Notes: generated by a model from the sequence alone, not told the origin. A stretch of DNA of 17,483 nucleotides from Candidatus Omnitrophota bacterium (GCA_023473405.1 JAMCZD010000054.1:1-17483); one strand, 5' to 3'. Numbered from the stretch's first letter, positions 1 through 7,969 are shown. Numbers and translations are program-made.

Positions 1-1
1 C

Positions 2-193
2 TTATCGAGCGGAATCCTGCTGCCGCGGTCCTGGGCGGCATTGAGCCTTGTGCTGGGCCTGTTGGCGCTCTTGCTCGGCAGCGTGGCTGAAATCCAATCC
101 CGCAGTTGGTCCTCCGACGGCCAAGGCAAGTGGATCGCGCGCCTGGCTATTACGGAAGGCCTCATCGCCGTCGCAACATCATGGAAAACCTGA
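2..193 (+). CDS. C-terminal fragment of a small membrane protein, possibly DUF4190-like (partial)
   Basis: Reading frame 2 is open from the left edge to a TGA at 191-193 and has no start codon of its own, so it would be the 3' end of a gene beginning outside the window. It encodes a strongly hydrophobic stretch (WAALSLVLGLLALLLGSVAE) and then a G-Q-G-K-W-I-A-R-L-A segment followed by a second hydrophobic run. This layout, one membrane helix, a short linker with a G.GK/R..A motif and another helix, resembles the end of DUF4190-type small membrane proteins. Third codon positions are mostly G or C, as in the neighbouring genes. The resemblance is weak, and the fragment could instead be a chance open frame. 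Confidence 0.35.
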   Translation, partial: LSSGILLPRSWAALSLVLGLLALLLGSVAEIQSRSWSSDGQGKWIARLAITEGLIAVATSWKT

Positions 194-448
194 TCCCAAC
201 CGGCCCGAACGCACGTGGCTCGGAAACGCTACTAGATCTACGAGCCTGCTGTGCCGCGGATTTCCAAATCCGCTTGGCGTTCGCTGGCTAACCGTTTGCT
301 GATTGACGCTATTTGAGGTTGGCATAGGCTCGATGCATGAACCTTGGCGAAGACCATTCTGCGAATCTCGCGGCGTATCAAAGGCGTTTTTATAGATTGA
401 CCCCAGTTGAACAAGGCTCCGAGCGCGTTTAACGGAAAGGCGGAATCC
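194..448. other. Intergenic leader region before the glycosidase-like gene
   Basis: No convincing coding frame is present; the short open frames here have no ribosome-binding site and look random. The stretch holds a perfect short palindrome at 256-273. A TTG at 407 is in frame with the next gene, but it lacks a Shine-Dalgarno sequence and would put 14 unsuitable residues ahead of the signal peptide. I could not identify a promoter with any confidence. Confidence 0.5.
256..273. repeat. Short perfect palindrome GCGGATTT-CC-AAATCCGC
   Basis: Eight bases are followed, after CC, by their exact reverse complement. GCC (253-255 on the outer left side) can pair with GGC two bases beyond the right arm, extending the structure. 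No T-run follows on either strand, so it is not an intrinsic terminator. It could be a dispersed REP-like element or a protein-binding site. Confidence 0.4.
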
Positions 449-3250
449 ATGAATAATCGAGTCATCCAATTAGCAATGGCAGCGGTGCTAGCCATAACGA
501 TCGTCTGCGCAGCGTCGGCGGCGCAAGACGCATGTCCTCAACCGGCGCCGGCGTCTAAAACCGCGCTGGACAGACTCGAAGGCCAGCCGGTCGACATTGC
601 GCCGTGGGCGTATGAATGGCGCGCTGATCGGGCGGTGCAAGAGAAACCTGAAGCGTATTTTATCCCCCATCGCCTCGAGCGGATAGACAAGGTTTACCGG
701 ACAGCTTTCCATGAAATGCCCGAGAAAGACTTGAAAAGTCTGTATTATCAGATGCCCGACTTACTCAGGCCATTACCCCCCGTGCCCAAAGGCCGATTGC
801 AGGCGGGCTTGCTTTGGAGTGGTGGTCTGTCGGAGTACCAGGTGGAGCTGCAATGGCCTGCCAATGCTCAGAAGATACCCTCGCCGGAAGACGTTGAGGT
901 CCGGGTCTATCCCACGTCATACGGTTGGTTCGGATGGACCGTGGATAAGATACTCAGCATTCCAACCGTATCAAGCGATGGGCATACGTGGACTTATAAA
1001 AGCGGTCCGGTTTCCCAAATGGACTGGGCCTTTAGCTTCCGCGTCGATGCGGCTACGGAAATGGTCGCCGTCTTTTATGAAGACGCAGAATCACCGGGCA
1101 ACGTCGAGCGCGTCGTCCCAAGCATCCGCGTGACCAGCCCGACCATCGGGGTATGGAAACGGATGAATGTTGAACTGGAATGGGGTTTCCAGGCCGGGAC
1201 CGAGGCGACTGGCTTTGACGGGCGCATCGAGGGGTATTTAAGCGTCATCGGTCCCATCGCCCCCTTGGCGGAGGACAAGGGAACCACGGTGACCGGGGCG
1301 CATAGCTGGCAATCGCGGGCTGTGGGTGACACGCGGCGCGGGATTGAGGTGCCGTTGCTGTATGCCTCGGGCGGTCGGTCCGCCCTCGACAGCCGGGTGA
1401 CGGTCTGGACCCGGACCTCCGGTTTTACCGTTCGCATTGCCGATCTCGAGAATGGGCCGGTTCTGATCCCCGAGCAGGGTGTTTACTTGGCTAAGGCGGG
1501 CAGCGGGCAAACGGCCCGCCAATTTGCCGTTGAATTGGCGGCCCGGCATCTCGAAGGCATTCGCCAAATGACCCGTGAACATCGCGAGCCCGCCTCATGG
1601 GAGGAACTCATGCGCAAGGTCCGGCTGTCGACCTGCCCGGCCGGGACTGCCCTTCCGCCGTTTCCCCAGGTTGAAGACCCTCCCATGCAGGTGGAATTGC
1701 CCGACCCGGGTTGGACGGCGGCATGGCGGGCGGCGTCGTTTCAGCTGCAAGGCAAGCACATGTGGGGAGGGCTGGCGTTTGAGGTGGGCCGGGTGGCACA
1801 CGAGATGGACATGGTGGGTCTGCACGATGAGGCGGACCAAGTCTACCAGCATTTCCTGAAGGCGCCCGGCGCGAAGTCAGAGGGCGATTTTGTAGATGGC
1901 AAGGGCGCCCTCGAGTGGGCGACGAGCATGCGCCATGACATGGGATACAGTCACGACGGGACGCACGCCTCGACGGGCAGGCTCCTGTTCGGCATGGCGG
2001 ACCGGTATTTTCTGACCGGAGACAAGGAATGGTTCGAGCGGAACCGCGAGCGGCTGCAGGCGGCGGCGGACTGGATATTGCGGCAGCGGAAGCTTTACAT
2101 GAAGGACATCCCCAACCGGCAGGACCTCCTGGTGGCCGGTCTTATGCCGCCGTGCATGTTGGGTGATTACGCTTTGCCGTGCTGCGACTGGCGTTGGTAC
2201 TATTTTGACGATGCCTTTGCGCTCCAGGGCGTGCAGCGGTTTGCCGATGCGGTGGCGGAGTTTGATGCGGCAGCGGGGCGGAAGTATCACGCCGAGGCCG
2301 AGGCATTTCGCCAGGACATCCGCCGGGCGGTGGAACGGGACACGGCGTTGGCGCCGGTCCGCCTCGGGCGCGACGGCAGTTACCACAGCTTTATTCCCAC
2401 TGCCGCCTATACCGGTGGAGTGCTGCTGAATCTCGAGTTCGGCGCTCCGCAGCGGCCCCAATGCGACGTTATCGTGGGGGCATTGCCCCTGGCTGAACCA
2501 TTTGCCGCGCTTGATGCCAACGACATTCGCATGGTTGACACGCTGAACGTGATGGAGGAAGTGGGAGCTTTGCCAGATGTCACATCTTACATGCTCATAT
2601 CCAACATCCGCCGTATCCTGCACGTGGCGGACGAAATAACGACATCGGTCAAGTCCGGCCAAGCGCTGGACGAGACGTGGTTTTGGAATTGTTATGGCGG
2701 AAGTTTTCCCAAGGCATCGCATAACGCCAATATCTACCTGCTTCAGGATGATGTGCCGAACTTCCTGCGGTTCTGGATGAACTCATACGCCGCCATGGTG
2801 GGCGCCGACGGGAAATTGTGGGAATGGGGGCATTTGGGTAGTTATTCAAAGTGTGATGCACCCGACAATGGGACTGCGGGATGGTTCATGGAAAACTTCA
2901 GAGACTTGTTGGTGATGGAGGAGGGGGACACTTTGTGGCTCGCCCGCGCCACACCTCGAGCCTGGCTCGAGCAGGGCAAGAAAATCTCGGTTAAGAACGC
3001 GCCGACGTATTTTGGGATGCTGGATTATGAGATTGTCTCGGACGTTGACAATGGCCAGATCAAGGCCACCATCGAGATGCCCGCCCAGAACCCGCCCCAG
3101 AGTGTGATCCTCCGCTTCCGCCATCCCAAGTCCAGCTTCATCAAGAGCGTGACGGTGAACGGAAAGGACTGGGTCCGGTTCGACCAGGCCAAGGAAACGA
3201 TCGAGCTGAAGAATCTGAAGGGCAGAGTCGTCGTGACGGCGAACTACTAA
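449..3250 (+). CDS. Secreted six-hairpin glycosidase-like protein, family not recognised
   Basis: The 933-residue product starts with a Sec signal peptide (MNNR, hydrophobic core AMAAVLAITIVCA, cleavage near ASA-A). ATG 449 is chosen because AAAGGCGGAA lies just upstream. Residues about 110-350 look like beta-sandwich modules. Residues about 420-828 are helical, with many Trp/Tyr and acidic residues typical of an (alpha/alpha)6 barrel, for example EWATSMRHDMGYSHDG near 488 and LWEWGHLGSY...DNGTAGWF near 789-812. The last 105 residues form a beta domain beginning LWLARATPRAWL and containing VTVNGKDW, as seen after the barrel in GH78/GH95-like enzymes. I infer a periplasmic or secreted sugar-polymer hydrolase or lyase, but no catalytic signature of a named GH family was found. 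The next gene starts 12 bases downstream, so the two are probably one operon. Confidence 0.8.
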   Translation: MNNRVIQLAMAAVLAITIVCAASAAQDACPQPAPASKTALDRLEGQPVDIAPWAYEWRADRAVQEKPEAYFIPHRLERIDKVYRTAFHEMPEKDLKSLYYQMPDLLRPLPPVPKGRLQAGLLWSGGLSEYQVELQWPANAQKIPSPEDVEVRVYPTSYGWFGWTVDKILSIPTVSSDGHTWTYKSGPVSQMDWAFSFRVDAATEMVAVFYEDAESPGNVERVVPSIRVTSPTIGVWKRMNVELEWGFQAGTEATGFDGRIEGYLSVIGPIAPLAEDKGTTVTGAHSWQSRAVGDTRRGIEVPLLYASGGRSALDSRVTVWTRTSGFTVRIADLENGPVLIPEQGVYLAKAGSGQTARQFAVELAARHLEGIRQMTREHREPASWEELMRKVRLSTCPAGTALPPFPQVEDPPMQVELPDPGWTAAWRAASFQLQGKHMWGGLAFEVGRVAHEMDMVGLHDEADQVYQHFLKAPGAKSEGDFVDGKGALEWATSMRHDMGYSHDGTHASTGRLLFGMADRYFLTGDKEWFERNRERLQAAADWILRQRKLYMKDIPNRQDLLVAGLMPPCMLGDYALPCCDWRWYYFDDAFALQGVQRFADAVAEFDAAAGRKYHAEAEAFRQDIRRAVERDTALAPVRLGRDGSYHSFIPTAAYTGGVLLNLEFGAPQRPQCDVIVGALPLAEPFAALDANDIRMVDTLNVMEEVGALPDVTSYMLISNIRRILHVADEITTSVKSGQALDETWFWNCYGGSFPKASHNANIYLLQDDVPNFLRFWMNSYAAMVGADGKLWEWGHLGSYSKCDAPDNGTAGWFMENFRDLLVMEEGDTLWLARATPRAWLEQGKKISVKNAPTYFGMLDYEIVSDVDNGQIKATIEMPAQNPPQSVILRFRHPKSSFIKSVTVNGKDWVRFDQAKETIELKNLKGRVVVTANY

Positions 3251-3262
3251 ACTGCAAAGGCT

Positions 3263-4615
3263 ATGAATAAACCGAACTCCAACCTTGATTCCGGGCCAAG
3301 TCATCTCTCGCGACGCGTGTTTGTGAAAAGATCAGCCCTGGCGGCCACAGGGACCGCGCTTGCCGCCCATTTCCCGGCCATCGTCACCGCTCATGCCGCT
3401 CCCGATTCGGTCGTGCGTATTGGCATGGTGGGGGTAGGCGGGCGCGGCACGGGTTTGCTGGGCATTCTGCTTTCCATGAAGGGGATTCAGGTGCCGGCTG
3501 TTTGCGACATTGATACCGCAGCGGCAACGCGAGCGCAGGGGATGATTGCAAACAGTGGCCGCCCGCAACCGGAATTATATACCCGAGGCGATGAGGACTT
3601 CCAGCGGTTGATGGACCGCGCGGACTTAGCTGCGGTGATCATTGCCACGCCCTGGGAATGGCATGCGACCATGGCGGTGTGCGGCATGAAGGCGGGCAAA
3701 TACGTCGGAGTCGAGGTTCCCGCGGCGATTACCATCGAAGAATGCCGGGACCTGGTCCGAACCGCGGAATTGACGCGAAAACCGTGCATGATGCTCGAGA
3801 ATTGGAGCTTCCGGCGGGACAACCTGGCCGTGCTCAACATGATTCGCCAAGGCTTGTTCGGCGAGATCGTCCATTGCCACTGCGCTCATTCGCACAACTG
3901 TGTTTATTGGTACTTCGACGCCAAGGGGAATCCGCGTTGGAGCGCAGAACACCTGGCGCGGCACAATGCCGACCAGTATCCAACCCACAGCCTGGGGCCG
4001 GTCTTGAGCTGGATGAACATCAATTGCGGCGATCGGTTTGATTACCTTACTTCAACCGCTACCCGGTCGCTCGGCCTGAACCTGCAACTGGCCGAAAAAT
4101 ACGGGCCCGATTACCCCAGTGCCCGGCGGCGATACGCCCAAGGCGATATCATCACGTCGGTGGTTAAAACGGTGAAGGGCAACACCATCGTCATCAATAA
4201 TGACATGCAATTGCCGCGTCCCTATGACAATCGCTGGGAGATTCAGGGCACACGCGGTCTCTACAACGAGCAACGTAACGCCGTCTATATTCAGGGCGTT
4301 AGCCCTGCCTATGAACAATGGGAACCGTTTGGTCCCTACCAGGAAAAGTACGATCACGCCTGGTGGAAGGCCCTGAAGGCCGAGTCCGGCGACGCCGGCC
4401 ATGGCGGCACCGATGTGCTCGAACTCGAGCATTTCATACGTGCGGTTCGGGAAGCCACGCAAACGCCGGTTGACGTTTATGATTCGGTGATAATGAGCGC
4501 GGTAATCCCGCTTTCGCTCGAATCGATCGCCCGCGGCAGTTACCCGGTGAAATGCCCGGACTTTACGCAAGGCAAATGGCAGACTCGCAAGCCGGCGTTT
4601 GCGGTCGAGACGTAG
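3263..4615 (+). CDS. Tat-exported Gfo/Idh/MocA family protein, GH109 (alpha-N-acetylgalactosaminidase)-like
   Basis: The 450-residue product opens with an ideal twin-arginine signal: SRRVFVK at 16-22, an Ala-rich core, and AHA-A near 43-46. A Rossmann dinucleotide-binding loop follows (GMVGVGGRGTG, 54-64). EVPAAITIEEC (151-161), CMMLENWSFRR (175-185) and YPTHSLGP (239-246, with the conserved His) match the GH109 branch of the family. GH109 enzymes hydrolyse alpha-GalNAc by an NAD-dependent oxidation/elimination/reduction cycle. The Tat signal fits, because the cofactor must be loaded before export. The upstream glycosidase-like gene ends 12 bases earlier, so they may act on the same glycan. 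The actual sugar substrate is not readable from the sequence; a plain sugar dehydrogenase is the alternative. Confidence 0.85.
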   Translation: MNKPNSNLDSGPSHLSRRVFVKRSALAATGTALAAHFPAIVTAHAAPDSVVRIGMVGVGGRGTGLLGILLSMKGIQVPAVCDIDTAAATRAQGMIANSGRPQPELYTRGDEDFQRLMDRADLAAVIIATPWEWHATMAVCGMKAGKYVGVEVPAAITIEECRDLVRTAELTRKPCMMLENWSFRRDNLAVLNMIRQGLFGEIVHCHCAHSHNCVYWYFDAKGNPRWSAEHLARHNADQYPTHSLGPVLSWMNINCGDRFDYLTSTATRSLGLNLQLAEKYGPDYPSARRRYAQGDIITSVVKTVKGNTIVINNDMQLPRPYDNRWEIQGTRGLYNEQRNAVYIQGVSPAYEQWEPFGPYQEKYDHAWWKALKAESGDAGHGGTDVLELEHFIRAVREATQTPVDVYDSVIMSAVIPLSLESIARGSYPVKCPDFTQGKWQTRKPAFAVET

Positions 4616-4628
4616 GGAGCGTGGGGAG

Positions 4629-4656
4629 CGTGAAGCGTGAAAGGTGAAACGTGAAG
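4629..4656 (+). repeat. Four tandem heptamers, consensus CGTGAAR
   Basis: The units are CGTGAAG, CGTGAAA, GGTGAAA and CGTGAAG, end to end with no gap. They form part of the left arm of the large hairpin. Heptamer tandem repeats of this kind recall the STRR sequences of filamentous cyanobacteria, although the unit here may be unrelated. Confidence 0.75.
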
Positions 4657-4788
4657 CTTGGGAGCGGGAGGAGCGGGGAACCGCAGGGAGCGCTGCGGCC
4701 ATAAGCTTGCCTCCTCAAAGGGCCGTGGCCGCTTCGCTCCGGTGGCGCACTCCATATTAAACGCTCCAACGCTCCTCACGCTCCCACG

Positions 4789-4809
4789 CTTCACGTTTCA
4801 CGCTTCACG
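4789..4809 (-). repeat. Three tandem heptamers, inverted copy of the CGTGAAR array
   Basis: On the minus strand the units read CGTGAAG, CGTGAAA and CGTGAAG. This is one unit fewer than in the left arm, and the missing unit accounts exactly for the 7-base bulge in the hairpin. A slippage gain or loss of one unit is the simplest explanation. Confidence 0.75.
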
Positions 4810-4931
4810 CTCCTTTCATTCCCCAACACGCCGCCCTATTTTGAATTCCCCTTCAAGGTTTGGAGTCTATTTTAGACGGATTCCTAGGTTGCAGTGCGAA
4901 GGATAATTTTTGGGATTCTAATATTACGGTA

Positions 4932-4960
4932 TTGAATTTTTGTGGGCTTAATGCATTATT
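4932..4960 (+). promoter_or_regulatory. Candidate sigma-70-type promoter for the SirB1-like gene
   Basis: TTGAAT (4932-4937) and ATTATT (4955-4960) are separated by 17 bases in a locally AT-rich stretch just before the gene. The match at the -10 box is poor. Use of this promoter would leave only a few bases of leader, with no Shine-Dalgarno sequence, before the ATG at 4974. The call rests on spacing and composition only. Confidence 0.3.
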
Positions 4961-4973
4961 GTCGTGAATTCAC

Positions 4974-5846
4974 ATGAGTTCTGCTGCTATTAACGAGTTA
5001 GCGGCCCATCTTTCCGAACGCCAATGGAATGCGTTGATCAGCCTTTTGGCGGATGATGACCCGGCCGTATATCGGACCATCCGCAGCACCATTCTCTCCT
5101 ATGGCAAATCCTCGATCGCTTGGCTGAGGCCCTTTGCCTTGGCGCGCGACCCGGTTCTGCGCCGGCGAGCGCAGGAAATCATTCACTACCTGTCGCGCCA
5201 GGAAGCCGACCGGCGGTTTATGGGATTTTGTCGTACGCTGGGGGAGGACCTCGATGTGGAGCTGGGGGCTTGGCTGCTGGCGCAGACGCTATATCCGGAC
5301 ATCAACGTCGCGGCGTATCAAGCCTTGTTGGACGGTTATGCGGCGGAATTGCGGGACCGGTTGGCCGGCCAGGCGGGGGCCGAAAAGATATTGGCGACGA
5401 TCAATCAATACCTGTTTGGCGAACTCGGCTTCACCGGGAATGAACAGAATTATTACGACCCGGAAAACAGCTATTTCAGCCGGGTATTGGACCGGCGCCT
5501 GGGGAATCCCATCACGTTGTGCCTGTTATTCCTGCTGATATCGCGCCGCTTGCGTCTGCCGGTGGTTGGGATCGGGATGCCGGGGCATTTCCTATGCCGC
5601 TATCAATCGTCCACCGGGGAGACCTTTATCGACGCCTTTAACCGCGGCAAACTGCTGACCAAGGCGGAGTGCATCAAGTACCTGCTGCAATCCGGCCATG
5701 GCTACCTCGAAGGTTACCTGGCACCGGTAAGCCCGCGACGGATGTTGCTGCGGATGTGCGCCAACCTCCATCAGATTTATGTCGACCTCGAGTTGCCCAA
5801 GGAATCGAGTCGCTTTCAACGCTACATCGTTGCCTTATCCAAATGA
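4974..5846 (+). CDS. SirB1/transglutaminase-like family protein
   Basis: The 290-residue cytoplasmic-looking protein has no signal peptide. The N-terminal 135 residues are helical and HEAT-like (for example DPVLRRRAQEIIHYL). The family core follows: LFGELGFTGN (148-156), YYDPENSYFSRVLDRRLGNPITLCLLFLLI (about 160-189), PGHFLCRY (203-210, His205) and FIDAFNRG (218-225, Asp220). These match the SirB1/Transglut_core2 pattern (PGHF plus D.FN.G). Cys183 and Cys208 lie near the core; whether either is catalytic is not clear. The molecular role of the family is not settled. No Shine-Dalgarno sequence is visible before the ATG. It is separated from the sugar genes on both sides by gaps with hairpins, so it is probably transcribed on its own. 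Confidence 0.85.
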   Translation: MSSAAINELAAHLSERQWNALISLLADDDPAVYRTIRSTILSYGKSSIAWLRPFALARDPVLRRRAQEIIHYLSRQEADRRFMGFCRTLGEDLDVELGAWLLAQTLYPDINVAAYQALLDGYAAELRDRLAGQAGAEKILATINQYLFGELGFTGNEQNYYDPENSYFSRVLDRRLGNPITLCLLFLLISRRLRLPVVGIGMPGHFLCRYQSSTGETFIDAFNRGKLLTKAECIKYLLQSGHGYLEGYLAPVSPRRMLLRMCANLHQIYVDLELPKESSRFQRYIVALSK

Positions 5847-5872
5847 TTCTCTGCCAATGCCTTCCCCCTCGA

Positions 5873-5889
5873 GCCCGGCGCGGCCGGGC
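5873..5889 (+). terminator. GC-only hairpin after the SirB1-like gene, no U-tract
   Basis: GCCCGGC-GCG-GCCGGGC is a perfect 7-base stem with a 3-base loop, 26 bases after the stop codon. It is not followed by T residues on the plus strand. It may stall or protect the 3' end, but it is not a canonical intrinsic terminator. Confidence 0.35.
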
Positions 5890-5903
5890 GAATGAAGGCA
5901 GTC

Positions 5904-5931
5904 TTGACCGCCCAGGGAAATCTGATAGAAA
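5904..5931 (+). promoter_or_regulatory. Candidate sigma-70-type promoter for the mutarotase gene
   Basis: TTGACC (5904-5909, five of six consensus bases) and TAGAAA (5926-5931, four of six) are 16 bases apart. Transcription would start near 5938. That leaves a leader of about 44 bases before the ATG at 5982 and speaks against the in-frame ATG at 5943, which would be almost leaderless. Confidence 0.4.
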
Positions 5932-5981
5932 AATATGTCTGAATGGCTATTGGGTCTGGCAAGGGCCGGAAAGTGGAAACT

Positions 5982-7157
5982 ATGTATTTAGAATCATTTT
6001 GGAAACGATTTATGAAAGGCCGATCCTGGTTCAGTTCGATTTGCGTGTTGTTGGTGTCCATAATGATTGCTTTGGCGGCTCCGGATGCGTTATCCGGCGC
6101 CGGGGCAGGCACCGTCAGCGTTAAACGAACCCAATACGGCAAGATGCCGGACGGGACGGTGATCGATCAGTATACGTTGACCAACTTGAAAGGGATGACC
6201 GCCAAGGTGATTACCTATGGCGCTATTCTCACCGAACTGCGCGTGCCGGACCGAAAAGGCAGGCCGGGCGACGTCGTCCTGGGCTTCAACCGTCTCGCGC
6301 AATACCTGTCCGATCATCCCTATTTTGGCTCGACCATCGGACGCGTCGCCAACCGGATTGCCCGCGGGAAGTTCACCTTGGACGGCAAGGAATACACTTT
6401 GGCCATCAATAACGGCCCCAATCATCTGCACGGCGGTCTGAAGGGATTCAACCGGGTGGTGTGGAAGGCCGAATCGATCGTGAACGACGACGGCGCAAGT
6501 GTCCGGTTCACCTATCTCAGCCCCGACGGTGAGGAAGGTTATCCGGGAAACCTGTTGGTTGAGGTGGTCTATACGCTGAGCGCTCAAAACGAGCTCAAGA
6601 TTCAATACACTGCCACCACTGATAAGGCCACACCCGTTAATCTCACCAACCACAGCTACTTCAACCTGGCGGGCAATGGCGATATTCTCGGGCACGTCCT
6701 GATGTTGGCAGCGGACCATTACACCCCCGTGGACGACACCCTGATCCCGACCGGCGAAATCAAGGCGGTCAAGGACACGCCAATGGACTTTACCACGCCG
6801 ACTCCGATTGGAGCGCGCATCGACCAGCTCACCGGAGATCCGGGCGGTTATGACCACAATTACGTGCTGAATAGCGGTGGCAAGTCGCTGGCCTTGGCAG
6901 CCCGGGTCCTCGAACCCAAATCAGGCCGGGTCATGGAAATGTACACGACCGAGCCCGGTGTCCAATTCTACACCGGCAATTTCCTCGATGGCACCCTGCG
7001 GGGGAAGCGTGGCATCGTTTACAAGAAACACTACGGTTTCTGCCTCGAAGCCGACCATTTTCCCGATGCGGTGCATCATCCCAATTTTCCCTCGATAATC
7101 CTTCGGCCCGGCCAGACCTATCACCAGTTGACCATCTACAAATTCTCGGCCGAATAG
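5982..7157 (+). CDS. galM: Galactose mutarotase (aldose 1-epimerase), exported
   Basis: The enzyme interconverts alpha and beta anomers of aldoses such as galactose. Numbering from ATG 5982 (391 residues), the family hallmarks are all present: ANRIA (Arg125), NHLHGG (147-152), NHSYFNLAG (223-231, His224), GGYDHNYVL (288-296, Asp291) and LEADHFPDAVHHPNFP with the catalytic-base Glu356. An N-terminal segment, MKGRSW then CVLLVSIMIALAAP and a Gly/Ala-rich stretch, is a signal peptide or anchor, so the protein probably acts in the periplasm. In-frame ATGs exist at 5943, 5982 and 6012. GTGGAA ahead of 5982 and the promoter at 5904-5931 favour 5982, while 6012 gives the shortest signal peptide. The context is the sugar-processing genes upstream. 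The function call is firm; the start is less so. Confidence 0.93.
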   Translation: MYLESFWKRFMKGRSWFSSICVLLVSIMIALAAPDALSGAGAGTVSVKRTQYGKMPDGTVIDQYTLTNLKGMTAKVITYGAILTELRVPDRKGRPGDVVLGFNRLAQYLSDHPYFGSTIGRVANRIARGKFTLDGKEYTLAINNGPNHLHGGLKGFNRVVWKAESIVNDDGASVRFTYLSPDGEEGYPGNLLVEVVYTLSAQNELKIQYTATTDKATPVNLTNHSYFNLAGNGDILGHVLMLAADHYTPVDDTLIPTGEIKAVKDTPMDFTTPTPIGARIDQLTGDPGGYDHNYVLNSGGKSLALAARVLEPKSGRVMEMYTTEPGVQFYTGNFLDGTLRGKRGIVYKKHYGFCLEADHFPDAVHHPNFPSIILRPGQTYHQLTIYKFSAE

Positions 7158-7263
7158 AGATGCAACCAGGCCCGCGCAATAGACTCAATCTTGGCTGTTC
7201 AACGAGCTGAAACAATACCTTTCGCAAGACGTCGCTTCCATAAACTCGTCCGCACTCCCAATG

Positions 7264-7290
7264 AAAAAAAAGGACGAGCGCAGCTCGTCC
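7264..7290 (-). terminator. Intrinsic terminator of the RNA-binding protein gene
   Basis: On the minus strand GGACGAG-CTGCG-CTCGTCC (7-base stem, 5-base loop) is followed at once by eight T residues (A-run 7264-7271 on the plus strand). It lies 22 bases past the stop codon at 7313. The plus-strand side has no T-run directly after the stem, so it mainly serves the minus-strand gene, though it may also slow transcripts from galM. Confidence 0.85.
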
Positions 7291-7312
7291 CTAATTGATC
7301 TCTGGTTTTGAA

Positions 7313-7627
7313 TTAGCCTCGATGGCCGTAATCGCGGCGCGGACCGCGACTGTGGCTCGATGACTCACGTGAACGTTCCTCGCGGGGGCGAGCCTCATTT
7401 ACTGTCAAGGCGCGGCCTTGCACTTCAGTGCCGTTAAGGGCTGAGATGGCGGCTTGTGCGCCTTCCGGTGTTGCCATGCTCACAAAGGCAAATCCACGTG
7501 GCTGGCCGGTCATCCGGTCGAGCACAAGATTGACCTCGGTAACCGGACCATGTTTTGAAAACAAATCCTGGAGATCGTTTTCAGTGACGTTGTGGGATAG
7601 GTTTCCCACATACAACTTAGAATTCAT
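7313..7627 (-). CDS. Single-RRM RNA-binding protein
   Basis: The 104-residue protein is one RRM fold plus a basic tail. RNP2 is LYVGNL (5-10) and RNP1 is RGFAFVSM (44-51), with the aromatic residues expected to stack on RNA bases. The tail after residue 80 is rich in Arg, Ser, Glu, Gly and His (RPREERSRESSSHSRG) and probably disordered. Size and layout match the bacterial Rbp proteins known from cyanobacteria and other phyla, which bind single-stranded RNA. No strong Shine-Dalgarno sequence precedes the ATG. The gene appears to be a single transcription unit with its own terminator. Confidence 0.92.
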   Translation of the reverse strand: MNSKLYVGNLSHNVTENDLQDLFSKHGPVTEVNLVLDRMTGQPRGFAFVSMATPEGAQAAISALNGTEVQGRALTVNEARPREERSRESSSHSRGPRRDYGHRG

Positions 7628-7969
7628 TATGATTTTAGTTTCTTGGACATGCTGTTCTTTTCCGACCGTTCCCGCTCGTCGGGTTTCGAATCATCGCTGA
7701 AGATTTATTCAGCTAAAGATTCACCGTGTCATGAAGATCGACAGTAAGTCTAATCGAGGATAACGTACTGCTTATTCGGACGAAGGCAATTTTTATTTAT
7801 GCGGCCCTCAGTCACAATAAGAGGGCCCAATTCCGGCAGGCACGCATTCGAGTGAGACCCGTTTTCCTTTTTGGGTGCGTGTCCAACGGAAACCAGGGAG
7901 GCGCGACGGCACGTCCCTCCTACCGAAATTGTGGCAGATGGAGGGCGACGATGCCGCGCCACCCGGATG
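7628..7969. other. Intergenic region between the response regulator and the RRM gene
   Basis: These 342 bases carry no supported gene. The half nearest the RRM gene is relatively AT-rich and must contain its promoter and leader, but I see no clear -35/-10 pair. The half nearest the response regulator is GC-rich with short inverted repeats, for example the stem at 7803-7827. No hairpin with a T-run follows the response regulator stop, so how the operon transcript ends is unclear. Confidence 0.5.
7803..7827. repeat. Hairpin GGCCCTC / GAGGGCC
   Basis: A perfect 7-base stem surrounds an 11-base loop (7810-7820). It lies 142 bases beyond the response regulator stop on the minus strand. The following minus-strand bases are A-rich rather than T-rich, so it is not a standard terminator. 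It may still end or stabilise the Mla-type operon transcript. Confidence 0.4.

Larger units (their letters stand above)
4625..4813. repeat. Large imperfect hairpin (long inverted repeat) between genes
   Basis: The left arm 4625-4675 and right arm 4770-4813 pair over 44 positions with only two mismatches and one 7-base bulge in the left arm. Inside, GGAGCG-ct-GCGGCCA (4687-4701) pairs with TGGCCGC-tt-CGCTCC (4726-4740), giving a second stem around a loop of about 24 bases. The whole block could fold into one cruciform or one long RNA hairpin. It carries no open frame. It begins just after the GH109-like stop codon and sits about 160 bases before the SirB1-like gene. It could work as a transcript-end barrier, but there is no T-run. 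A dispersed non-autonomous element is the other reading. Confidence 0.8.

Noticed and set aside
256..273. Palindrome considered as a terminator of the left-edge gene
   Set aside because: There is no T-run on either side and almost no loop, so it is better described as a palindrome or REP-like site.
407..448. TTG at 407 as the start of the glycosidase-like protein
   Set aside because: There is no Shine-Dalgarno sequence, and it adds a polar stretch ahead of a complete signal peptide. ATG 449 has a good ribosome-binding site.
1877..2722. Minus-strand open frame inside the glycosidase-like gene
   Set aside because: It is a mirror of the GC-rich coding strand; the composition is implausible and there is no start signal.
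4629..4809. Possible CRISPR-like array
   Set aside because: The repeats are 7 bases long, contiguous and without spacers, and the two groups are inverted relative to each other.
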